Shown here one piece after another: positions 10,244 to 18,990 of a stretch of DNA of 64,000 nucleotides. Location of the stretch: contig JACQWR010000024.1 in the NCBI GenBank assembly GCA_016209105.1, positions 1 to 64,000 of the forward strand, read 5' to 3'. The translations under genes and the position numbers were made by a program. This stretch comes from Deltaproteobacteria bacterium (lineage in GTDB: Bacteria > Desulfobacterota > Syntrophia > Syntrophales > JACQWR01). The notes under the pieces were generated by a model. That model did no database searches. It saw only the letters and a list, made by a program, of their open reading frames with translations, and was not told the DNA's origin. Each line of letters opens with the position of its first letter. Position 1 is the first letter of the stretch.

Positions 10244-10642
10244 TTACCAAAGACTTTTAACATATTGATAGTCTAAGATTCTTTTATCTTTGGTAAGAAT
10301 CGTGGCATTCTCTTCACGCGCCGTTGCCACAATTATCTGATCTGCCGGATCGTCATGGAAAGGCTTTGGAAGTACTGTTGAGCGGTAGGCTATCATGGGT
10401 GTAAGGTGGACAAATTTGAGTTTGGGCATTTCCAAAGCGGTATTGATCCACTCCTCCGGCTTGCAGGAAATACCAATCCTCCCTTTTTCCAAAAGTTTAC
10501 TCAATTCCCAAGGTGAAATTGCAGATAAAAGAAGCTCATCATATCCGTTTATATTTTCAATCAGTTTTGTAACTTTCCGCGACAAATTTTGTGGGCGCAT
10601 ATTCCACCAAACCCAGGTATGCGTATCGAGCAGGTATTTCAT
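10244..10642 (-). CDS. VapC-like PIN-domain toxin
   Basis: A PIN-domain ribonuclease of about 132 residues. The metal-binding acid is at the N-terminus (MKYLLDTHTWVWW), with further acids in AISPWELSKLLEKG and in the C-terminal PFHDDPADQIIVATARE block, all typical of the VapC family closest to the Phd-linked group. The start at 10642 is chosen because its ATG overlaps the antitoxin stop (ATGA); an ATG six bases earlier would also be in frame. RNase activity on tRNA or rRNA is known for the family and inferred here. Confidence 0.88.
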   Translation of the reverse strand: MKYLLDTHTWVWWNMRPQNLSRKVTKLIENINGYDELLLSAISPWELSKLLEKGRIGISCKPEEWINTALEMPKLKFVHLTPMIAYRSTVLPKPFHDDPADQIIVATAREENATILTKDKRILDYQYVKSLW

Positions 10643-10872
10643 TGACATGCTTCCCAGAATCCTTCACCAAGCGGTGTGATTATATCCTTTTCGAAAACGA
10701 AAGCATCCGCAAGTTTGCCTGGTGTTGGCTTCGTTACGGATATGCGATAGGGAACCACTTGAGCAAGGGGCTTGCCTCTTTTCGTTATGACGATTGTTTC
10801 TTGGGATTTTGCAACATCGTTTAGTATCTTCAACGCATATGCCTTAAATTCACTTATGGCCATTGTCTTCAT
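10639..10872 (-). CDS. Phd/YefM-family antitoxin of the PIN toxin
   Basis: A 77-residue antitoxin with the N-terminal MAISEFKAYALKILNDVAKS DNA-binding fold and the IVITKRGKPLAQVVPY strand hallmark of the Phd/YefM family. The C-terminal tail (KLADAFVFEKDIITPLGEGFWEAC) should wrap the PIN toxin. The GGGGGTGATCAC sequence just ahead of the start includes both a ribosome site and a TGATCA palindrome. This is the second toxin-antitoxin module within 1.5 kb, arranged in the same direction as the first. Confidence 0.88.
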   Translation of the reverse strand: MKTMAISEFKAYALKILNDVAKSQETIVITKRGKPLAQVVPYRISVTKPTPGKLADAFVFEKDIITPLGEGFWEACQ

Positions 10873-10933
10873 GTGATCACCCCCTTTTCCAGAATAGAGT
10901 AGTCAATTGAAATAGTCATGTCAAGAAAAAAAT

Positions 10934-11040
10934 GAAGCTCCCCGCCCACGGGGCGGGGCTTCTCGATAAGGAGTTTCAATTATCATTGCGCCCCTTAACC
11001 CCGCCTACAAGGCGGGGCTTGCAGGGTGCGCCCCCGGTCA
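10934..11040 (+). repeat. GC-hairpin repeat family, copy A
   Basis: Begins with the hairpin GAAGCTCCCCGCCC / GGGCGGGGCTTC, then AAGGAGTTT and AATTATCATTGCGCCCCTTAA, then a second hairpin CCCCGCC / GGCGGGG, ending GCAGGGTGCGCCCCCGGTCA. The same order is found in copies E (inverted) and F; copies B, C and D are partial. The end hairpins resemble subterminal structures of IS200/IS605-type elements, but no transposase is present. Confidence 0.8.
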
Positions 11041-11060
11041 AAAATCTTACGGAGCGTAAC

Positions 11061-11173
11061 GGCGGAGCTGAGCGTCGGCACAAGCCTGTGGAGCGCCTTT
11101 AGGCGCATCCGATACAGGCGCAGTGACGTGCGCTCCAGCTATTTGCTGGACTGAGCGCAAGCTCAGCTCCGCC
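11061..11173. repeat. Long imperfect inverted repeat, possible structured RNA
   Basis: The ends GGCGGAGCTGAGC and GCTCAGCTCCGCC are perfect complements 113 bp apart. Inside are at least two more hairpins, one with GCCTGT / ACAGGC arms around GGAGCGCCTTTAGGCGC, and one near CCAGCTATTTGCTGG. Such nested pairing suggests a folded transcript or a palindromic mobile element. No family recognised. Confidence 0.5.
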
Positions 11174-11373
11174 GATGGGGCGAGGACGGTTTCTTCTTTT
11201 TGTCCCCGCCCCATCAATTAATATACTTGCCAAGTATTTTCCGAAATTTGGTTGAATTCTACTTCATTTCATAAATAACAAAAAGAGAAAATAAATCATA
11301 AAATCAAAATATTTGGACTATCCCCCAATGGGTATTTTGTGTTAATAAAGACCAAATACCTGGTGGGTAAAAC

Positions 11374-11613
11374 ATGGGAAATTTGTCCAACGTAAAAAAA
11401 TCCGACATTCTTCCGGAGTTTCAAACCTTTCTTTTAGACAAGAAAATGGTGCCGGAAAAGAATGTAATTCTTGCGCATTACCGTGGCTTCAAACCCAATA
11501 ATTTATCAGCGGTCAAATTGACTGACCTCGCGCCTGAACTGCCCAAGGAAGCAAAACGGCTGATTCGGCTTAAACATTACTCCTACAGCATGGAGAGAAC
11601 CTGTCTCCGGTAG
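11374..11613 (+). pseudogene. Tyrosine recombinase N-terminal fragment
   Basis: The 79 codons look like the start of an integron/phage-type tyrosine integrase. There is a FQTFLLDKKMVPEKNV helix near residues 17-32, and AKRLIRLKHYSYSMERT at the end corresponds to the SAM-like core-binding helix (usually LKHYSYRTERTYLxW). The frame then stops at a TAG where the DNA-binding domain should continue, and no catalytic domain follows. It therefore reads as a decayed integrase stub, fitting the accessory region it closes. Family assignment is from short motifs only. Confidence 0.45.
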
Positions 11614-11691
11614 AAAACCAAAATCTCTTGAGTTATGGCTGCAATACTGGTATGTTTTCCCCACATTTCAAGAAAGAACGAGGACAAGACC

Positions 11692-12816
11692 ATGCATAAC
11701 CCAAATTTCAGCTCAGGTCCCTGCAGTAAAAGACCGCAGTGGAACCTCGATAACCTCAAGGGTGCCGCGGTCGGCCGTTCGCACCGTTCGGCACTCGGCA
11801 AAGCAAAACTGGCAGAATCCATAAACTTAAGTAAAAAAGTTCTCGGTATTCCCGGCGATTACCTACTGGGGATATTCCCCGGTTCCGACACCGGCGCCCT
11901 GGAGGCGGCCCTGTGGACGCTCCTCGGCCCCCGCCCTGTCACCGTGCTGGTATGGGAAAGCTTCGGCGAAGACTGGGCGACGGACGTGAACAAGCAGCTC
12001 AAACTCAAACCCACCATCCTCAAGGCCGATTACGGCAAGATCCCGGATTTGAAGGCAGTGGACTGGTCGAACGACGTGGTGTACGTCGCCAACGGCACCA
12101 CCAGCGGCGTTAAACTCCCGGATTGGAACTGGATCCCGGCAAACCGGGAAGGCCTCTCCATCTGCGACGCCACCAGCGCCGCCTTCGCCATGCCAATAGA
12201 CTGGTCGAAGATTGACGTGGCGACCTTCTCCTGGCAGAAATGCCTGGGCGGCGAAGCGGGACAGGGCATGCTCGTCCTGGGACCCCGTGCCGTGGCGCGC
12301 ATCGAGTCTTACGATCCACCCTGGCCCCTGCCCAAGATCTTCCGGATGAAGAAGGGCGGCACGGTCAACCGCGCCATCTTTGAAGGCGACACGATCAACA
12401 CCCCTTCTCTGCTCTGCGTGGAGGATTTCATTGATGCCCTCAACTGGGCCGGGAAAATCGGCCTGGACGGCCTTATCAAGAAAAGCCTGGCGAACCTGAA
12501 GGTTGTGGAGGACTGGGTGGCGAAAACGGACTGGGTCGAGTTCCTGGCCGAATCCCCGGAAATCCGTTCCAACACGTCGGTCTGCCTCAGCGTGACGAGC
12601 GAAAAGGTAAAGGCCATGCCGGACGCCGACCGGGCAAAGCTCTTCAAGGATATCGCCGGCGAACTGAGCAAGAAGAACACAGCCCACGACATCGGTTCCT
12701 ACAAGGCCGCCCCCCCGGGTTTCCGCTTCTGGTGCGGCCCGACGATAGAGACGGAAGACGTAAGGAGCTCCCTGCTCGAACTGGAGAAAGTCTATAAACA
12801 GAAAATAGGCGGATAA
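11692..12816 (+). CDS. serC: Phosphoserine aminotransferase (SerC-like, class V)
   Basis: A 374-residue class V PLP aminotransferase of the alphaproteobacterial/archaeal SerC type, converting 3-phosphohydroxypyruvate plus glutamate to phosphoserine. The opening NFSSGPCSKRP and GRSHRSALGKAKLAE blocks are typical; SICDATSAAFAMPIDWSKIDVATFSWQKCLGG places the PLP lysine in SWQK near residue 184. ATG at 11692 has GAGGA upstream and begins the conserved domain. It is followed by serA after 100 bp, so the two likely form a serine biosynthesis operon. Confidence 0.93.
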   Translation: MHNPNFSSGPCSKRPQWNLDNLKGAAVGRSHRSALGKAKLAESINLSKKVLGIPGDYLLGIFPGSDTGALEAALWTLLGPRPVTVLVWESFGEDWATDVNKQLKLKPTILKADYGKIPDLKAVDWSNDVVYVANGTTSGVKLPDWNWIPANREGLSICDATSAAFAMPIDWSKIDVATFSWQKCLGGEAGQGMLVLGPRAVARIESYDPPWPLPKIFRMKKGGTVNRAIFEGDTINTPSLLCVEDFIDALNWAGKIGLDGLIKKSLANLKVVEDWVAKTDWVEFLAESPEIRSNTSVCLSVTSEKVKAMPDADRAKLFKDIAGELSKKNTAHDIGSYKAAPPGFRFWCGPTIETEDVRSSLLELEKVYKQKIGG

Positions 12817-12916
12817 TACCAGAGAAGGAAGCATTGCCTGCGTTCCTTTCGGCGATATCTGCGGGGAGTTCATTCTAATTCTTTAGGTTATTATCTTTTT
12901 TAGGAGGTAACGTTCC

Positions 12917-14500
12917 ATGAAAAAGGTTTTGGTAAGCGACAAAATGGCGCCCGAAGCCATCGAGATATTTCAAAAAACACCCGGCATCGAGGTTGATGTC
13001 AAAACGGGCCTCACCCTCGATCAGCTCAAGGAGATCATCGGAAACTACGACGCCCTCGCTATCAGGAGCGCCACCAAGGTCACGAAGGACGTTCTCGAAT
13101 GCGCCGGGAAACTGAGCGTCGTGGCCCGCGCCGGCGTGGGCGTGGACAACGTGGACATTGACGCCGCCAGCAAGAAGGGCATCGTCGTGATGAACACCCC
13201 GGACGGCAATACGATCACCACGGGGGAGCATACCATCGCCATGATGCTTTCACTGGCCCGGCAGATCCCTCAGGCAACCGCTTCCATGAAGGCCGGCAAA
13301 TGGGAAAAGAGCAAGTTCATGGGACACGAGTTCTGCAACAAGACCCTTGGCGTCATCGGCATCGGCCGGGTAGGCGGGATCGTCGCCAACAGGGCGCAGG
13401 GACTGAAGATGAACGTGCTCGCCTATGATCCCTTCATATCGGCCGAGGCCGCTGAGAAGGCCGGCATCACGCTGGCCACGCTCGACGAGATATTCAAGAG
13501 GGCCGATTTCATCACCGTCCACACCCCCATGACGAAGGAAACGAAAGGCATCGTCAACGCCGCTGCCTTTGCCAAAATGAAGAAGGGGGTTTTCATCATC
13601 AACTGCGCTCGCGGCGGCATCGTGGATGAAAAAGACCTGTATGACGCCCTCGTCTCCGGGAAGGTCGCCGGCGCCGCGCTTGATGTGTTCGTGGATGAAC
13701 CGACGAAAAACACGGAGCTTATTGCACTGGAAAACGTGATCTGCACACCCCACCTGGGGGCCTCCACCGACGAGGCGCAGACCAACGTGGCCATCGCCGT
13801 TGCCGAACAGATCGGCGCTTACCTCCTCCGGGGGGAAATAAAGAATGCCGTAAACTTCCCCTCCGTCAGCGCAGAGATGCTGAACGTGATCCAGCCCTAC
13901 CTGACCCTCGCCGAAAAGCTTGGCCAGTTCGAGGCGCAGCTCGTCACGGGCGCCCTCAAGGAAATCGCCATCGAATACAGCGGTGAGATACTGAACTACA
14001 ACGTCGTCCCCGTTACCATCTCGCTCTTGAAGGGACTCCTGACGCCCATACTGACGGAGAACATCAACTATATCAATGCGCCCGTCATCGCCAAGGAACG
14101 GGGCATCAAGGTCGTTGAATCCAAGACCAGTGAAACAAAGGATTACACGAGCCTGATCACCCTCACCATCAAGACTTCCAAGGAGGTCTGTTCCGCGGCG
14201 GGAACACTGTTCGGACGGCAGGACCAGCGAATCGTGCGGATCAACAAATTCACCCTTGAGGTCATACCCGAGGGCAACATGCTTGTTATCTATAACCATG
14301 ACCGGCCGGGCGTCATCGGGAACATCGGCAGCACCCTGGGAAACAACAATGTGAATATCGCCAGACTGCACCTAAGCCGCGAGCAGACCGACAAGGAAGC
14401 CCTCGTGGTGCTGAGTACGGACAGCTCGGTAACGAAGGATGTGCTCGACAAGCTCAGCAGCCTGCCCCATGTCACTTCGGTCAAATATCTGAAGATGTGA
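12917..14500 (+). CDS. serA: D-3-phosphoglycerate dehydrogenase
   Basis: A 527-residue long-form SerA, catalysing the NAD-dependent first step of serine synthesis. The NAD-binding loop is GVIGIGRVGG near residues 143-152; the catalytic Arg and Glu-His set lie in NCARGGIVDEKDLYDAL and CTPHLGASTDEAQ. An intervening ASB domain spans about 315-445 and a C-terminal ACT domain (NHDRPGVIGNIGSTLG) binds serine for feedback control in long-form enzymes. AGGAGGTAACG precedes the ATG. It lies in the serC-serA-purA cluster; a terminator follows. Confidence 0.97.
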   Translation: MKKVLVSDKMAPEAIEIFQKTPGIEVDVKTGLTLDQLKEIIGNYDALAIRSATKVTKDVLECAGKLSVVARAGVGVDNVDIDAASKKGIVVMNTPDGNTITTGEHTIAMMLSLARQIPQATASMKAGKWEKSKFMGHEFCNKTLGVIGIGRVGGIVANRAQGLKMNVLAYDPFISAEAAEKAGITLATLDEIFKRADFITVHTPMTKETKGIVNAAAFAKMKKGVFIINCARGGIVDEKDLYDALVSGKVAGAALDVFVDEPTKNTELIALENVICTPHLGASTDEAQTNVAIAVAEQIGAYLLRGEIKNAVNFPSVSAEMLNVIQPYLTLAEKLGQFEAQLVTGALKEIAIEYSGEILNYNVVPVTISLLKGLLTPILTENINYINAPVIAKERGIKVVESKTSETKDYTSLITLTIKTSKEVCSAAGTLFGRQDQRIVRINKFTLEVIPEGNMLVIYNHDRPGVIGNIGSTLGNNNVNIARLHLSREQTDKEALVVLSTDSSVTKDVLDKLSSLPHVTSVKYLKM

Positions 14501-14534
14501 TGGACTTGTAAAAAACTGAAGGAAGATTGAGTGA

Positions 14535-15917
<1,383 letters not shown>

Positions 15918-15984
15918 GGACAGCCTGACGCGTCCCCATCATCCTCGTAACGGATAGTTTTTTCGGAGCCGTCACAGTTTATCC

Positions 15985-16013
15985 TTGACAATGCATATTC
16001 GTTGCTGTTAAGA
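15985..16013 (+). promoter_or_regulatory. Promoter of tRNA-Lys
   Basis: TTGACA at 15985-15990 and TTAAGA at 16008-16013 are 17 bp apart, placing transcription start about 18 bases before the tRNA. The -10 box is weak against consensus; a GGGCACC discriminator follows. Confidence 0.55.
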
Positions 16014-16036
16014 GGGCACCTCAAAATTTTACAGGC

Positions 16037-16112
16037 GGGCCGTTAGCTCAGTTGGTAGAGCAGCGGACTTTTAATCCGTTGGTCACGAGTTCAAGTCTCG
16101 TACGGCCCACCA
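16037..16112 (+). tRNA. tRNA-Lys(TTT)
   Basis: A complete cloverleaf of 76 nt with CCA encoded. The acceptor arm is GGGCCGT pairing ACGGCCC; the D arm is GCTCAGTTGGTAGAGC; the anticodon loop reads CTTTTAA with anticodon TTT (Lys, AAA/AAG); the T arm is CGAGTTCAAGTCTCG. A partial, worn copy of its 3' half lies 150 bp downstream, as expected at a tRNA used as an integration site. Confidence 0.97.
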
Positions 16113-16541
16113 AATATCAAGGGGTTCCGTGATTTTTAGGCAGCATTTTCCCCTGTAGAAGTGTCTACACGATGAATCACAAACATAAAGTAAATGGAAC
16201 GCACCTGTAATAATTTCTTCCTAAAATCAATCATATAAACAAAATACTGCTTTTGATGGACAGCGGATACTTAATCCGTTGGTCGTTGGTTCAAGTCCCA
16301 TACTAACCATTTAAAATCAATATGTTGCGTGATTTTTCACAGCGGCGTTCTCCGTATAATTTTCTATGACGGTCCTGCGATAGGAATCATAAGCCTGATG
16401 CAAAGGGAACTCACCCCTAACTATTTCTTCCTACAAGCAGTGAATTGAACATTTCCATTAACATGGTAGATTGTAAATGCAAATCGTGATAATCAGAAAC
16501 GCGAAAAAGGTATTTGAAAAGTTCCCATCCCGCCGCTTGTC
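16113..16541 (+). repeat. Worn tandem copies behind tRNA-Lys
   Basis: No gene. The stretch 16121-16226 is repeated, strongly diverged, at 16319-16437. Shared words are GTGATTTTT, GGAACNCACC and TATTTCTTCCTA-like ends. Each copy follows a tRNA 3' half, the real one or the fragment at 16261-16309. This is what repeated integration/excision at an attachment site can leave behind. Confidence 0.5.
16261..16309 (+). pseudogene. tRNA-Lys 3'-half fragment
   Basis: Matches the anticodon stem, variable loop, T arm and terminal ACCA of the upstream tRNA-Lys (CAGCGGA, then CTTAATCCGTTGGTC, then GTTCAAGTC, then AACCA). The anticodon loop is changed and the acceptor strand no longer pairs. It is not a functional tRNA; it resembles a degraded attachment-site copy. 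Confidence 0.75.
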
Positions 16542-16769
16542 ATGCGGATTAAATGGTCTCAAGGTGTGTGGAGCGAAGAACGATTGACGCAGGCGGTAAA
16601 CGCGACTGGCAAGTATTTCGCACTGCCATATGGTCCGAGTGGAACTGCTCCAGACAACGATGTCCGAGCCTTCGAACTCTATTTTGAGCGACTGGAACAA
16701 GCCGGACTTGCTGATATCAGACGTCCCGATGTGCTTGGATTTCAAAGGGGTGCCAAGGTGAAAACATGA
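16542..16769 (+). CDS. Restriction-endonuclease-like fragment
   Basis: A 75-codon frame with IKWSQGVWSEERL, ALPYGPSGTAP and RAFELYFERLEQAGL segments. These resemble the N-terminal part of AccI-like type II restriction endonucleases, but the identification is from memory of short motifs and is tentative. At 75 residues it would be only part of such an enzyme, so it is probably a remnant. It lies in the decayed island behind tRNA-Lys, near a methyltransferase that lacks its N-terminus. Codon use and lower GC differ from the housekeeping neighbours. Confidence 0.35.
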   Translation: MRIKWSQGVWSEERLTQAVNATGKYFALPYGPSGTAPDNDVRAFELYFERLEQAGLADIRRPDVLGFQRGAKVKT

Positions 16770-17056
16770 TCATGACAGAGAAACAAAGACATGTGCTACA
16801 TCTTTTGAGTGGCGGCACAGTTCTTGCGGTTACTCCTGGATTCACGGTTCACGCAGCAGAAGTTTACGGTTTTCATGGCGATGGAGACGACTTGGCTGTC
16901 AGATTGTTTTGGCGTGATCACGAAGATTGCGAGTGGGTTGCAGATTTTACGGAAGATGCTCTTTCCGAGGCGATTCTATCTCGGGGGATGATTCGCCTCG
17001 TTGACAACACGGGTGAGACCGTCGCACTAACCAAATGCCGTTGCGTCCCCTGTTGA
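16766..17056 (+). CDS. Hypothetical protein
   Basis: Unrecognised acidic protein of about 96 residues, beginning MIMTEKQRHVLHLLSGG. It overlaps the end of the previous frame by four bases, which suggests translational coupling if both are real. There is no signal peptide or membrane helix. The middle is rich in Asp, Glu and aromatic residues (RLFWRDHEDCEWVADF). A start at 16772 is equally possible. No function can be proposed beyond membership of the tRNA-Lys island. Confidence 0.4.
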   Translation: MIMTEKQRHVLHLLSGGTVLAVTPGFTVHAAEVYGFHGDGDDLAVRLFWRDHEDCEWVADFTEDALSEAILSRGMIRLVDNTGETVALTKCRCVPC

Positions 17057-17079
17057 TTAGCGCGGCGGGCCGAGAGGTG

Positions 17080-17556
17080 CTAGAACCTGACACTCCAACT
17101 TGGATAGATAGCACGTGCTCTGGCGAAGACCTCGGTCAATGTGAGTTCAAGATGAGATCCGGTTCTGGTATTGACCAAGACAAACCGGAACCTCTCTTTG
17201 AGACTCTGCGCGATGAGGAGTTCTGCGGTAGAAAGAGAGAAGAAATACCCGCTCCAGTCTTGGCGGAGATCTCTGTTTGTGGATTTGATTTCGCATATGC
17301 GTAGCGAATCGAAATCAGACTTAATTTGGATGCTTTGAGGGTCTAGACCTTGTTTTGTGACCTTGAGTATGTCAAATGCCCTTGCATAGCTGGCATAACC
17401 CCTTGTTGCGCATTCAATGAGGAGATCCTGTCGTTGTTTTTGTGTCGGGATGAAAAAACCCTCGCCCGTAGCCTCGAGTATCTTGCCGGCTTTACAGGCC
17501 GTCTGGCGCCCACTTGACGTTGTGGCGTCTGCTCTTTGGTCAGTTTGAGGGCCCAT
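17080..17556 (-). CDS. Candidate PD-(D/E)XK-type nuclease, restriction-like
   Basis: About 158 residues. The stretch SDFDSLRICEIKSTN carries an Asp followed by Glu-x-Lys, the spacing of a PD-(D/E)XK nuclease core, and is followed by a GYFFSLSTAELL helix and a conserved-looking C-terminal VFARARAIYPSW. It lies head to head with a DNA methyltransferase, as restriction genes often do, so a restriction endonuclease role is inferred. The frame is open upstream to 17652, overlapping the methyltransferase; the Met at 17556 is my choice because the upstream residues look non-coding. It may be incomplete. Confidence 0.45.
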   Translation of the reverse strand: MGPQTDQRADATTSSGRQTACKAGKILEATGEGFFIPTQKQRQDLLIECATRGYASYARAFDILKVTKQGLDPQSIQIKSDFDSLRICEIKSTNRDLRQDWSGYFFSLSTAELLIAQSLKERFRFVLVNTRTGSHLELTLTEVFARARAIYPSWSVRF

Positions 17557-17608
17557 TAGGATCTTATATCGACAGCTACGGATCAATGCAAGGATTTTTT
17601 GTGGAAAT

Positions 17609-18832
17609 TTGTTGTGCATTGCCCGACAGGGTGCTTCAGTCATAATTGCCAACCCTCCCTATATCCGCCATCACCGTTTATCGCCGACACAAAAGGAGCA
17701 TTTGGAGGAGTTTGCGCGTAAGGCGACAGGACGGCATATTGACGGGCGGGCAGGATTGCATGTCTATTTCCTCATCAGGGCGCTTCAGACTTTGGCGCCA
17801 GAGGGACGCCTTGCCTATATTGTTTCGGCAGACATCTGCGAGGGCGTGTTTGCTCATGCCCTTTGGCAGTGGATTTGTTCTCAATACAGATTGGACGCAG
17901 TCATTGCATTCGCATCAGAGGCCACCCCCTTCCCCGATGTCGACACCAACGCACTCGTATTTCTTATCCGCAACGCAAGACCGGCCAGTAATTTCGACTG
18001 GGTGAAATGCCTTGATCGCGATTCACGGGATCTGATGGCACTCTTATCGGGGCGACAGCAGAAGAACTTCAAAGGAATTCAAGTCCACCGCCGATTGCTA
18101 TCTGAAGCTCTATCAACAGGGTTGTCAAGACCGCCGTCCGACGATGCCAAACAGCAATATACACTTGGGGACTTTGCCTCCGTTATGCGTGGCATTGTCA
18201 CAGGTGACAATAATTTCTTCTTTATGACATCTGCGCGCGCCAAGGAATTGGGAATTCCTGATATCTTGCTGGTAAAGGCTGTGGGGAGAATGCGAGATGT
18301 CCACGGAGAGTATTTCGATCCAGAGGATGTTAGCCGACTTGAGGACAAGGGAAGACCAACCCGATTATTGAACGTCAATGGGTTACGATTTGATCAACTT
18401 CCGGTGCGTGTGCAGATGTATCTTGAGGATGGCGAAAAGCGCGGTCTACCCAACAAAACACTTATTAAGACGCGAAAGCCGTGGTATCGGATGGAGATAC
18501 GCAAGATTCCGCCAATCCTGTTTGCATATCTCAGCAGAAGAAGTGCGCGTTTCATCAGGAACCGGGCCGATGTCGTTCCCCTGACGTGCCTGCTGTGTGT
18601 TTATCCAAAACATTCGTCTCCTGAATTTATCGAACATCTCTGGAATGTCCTCTCAAACCCAGAGACCATCAGCAATCTCAAGAAGGTTGGGAAATCCTAT
18701 GGCGGGGATGCCATCAAGGTTGAACCTCGGGCGCTGGAACGTTTACCACTGCCTGATACATTAGTTCGCGCAGAAGGGTTGGATAAGTACCTGACACTGA
18801 CTCCCAAACAAGGTGCCCTTGAATTCGAATAA
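17609..18832 (+). pseudogene. N-terminally truncated adenine-specific DNA methyltransferase
   Basis: The frame opens almost directly at the catalytic NPPY motif (IIANPPYIRHH near residues 13-23). The upstream S-adenosylmethionine-binding region (motif I, usually about 80 or more residues earlier) is missing. After NPPY come LIRALQTLAPEGRLAYIVSAD, the target-recognition region (TLGDFASVMRGIVTGDNNFFF) and a long C-terminal part, as in N6-adenine type II methylases. The start is a TTG. Without motif I it should be inactive unless the missing part is supplied elsewhere. The frame also stays open for about 50 codons after the TAA. Confidence 0.6.
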
Positions 18833-18990
18833 TCTGATCCAAAAAAGTATGAGCCTTGGCATGACGTTACGCTCTTCCAAACCGTTATCCTTAATTCTGA
18901 TGACTATGCACCACTAAACAGTTGTAGGCGTACTCTGGATGGCTCTTTCGCACCTCTCATAATGAAACTGTTTGACATACTGCCCCAGAT

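Larger units (their letters stand above)
10873..11373. other. Intergenic zone of hairpin repeats
   Basis: About 500 bp with no gene. It holds GC-hairpin family copy A (10934-11040), a long imperfect inverted repeat (11061-11173) and then an AT-rich stretch to the integrase stub at 11374. Confidence 0.6.

Noticed and set aside
10934..11040. CRISPR array reading of the GC hairpins
   Set aside because: Copies are scattered over 46 kb without regular spacers, and there are no cas genes.
13250..14371. Minus-strand frame opposite serA
   Set aside because: No start context and antisense composition; serA on the plus strand is unmistakable.
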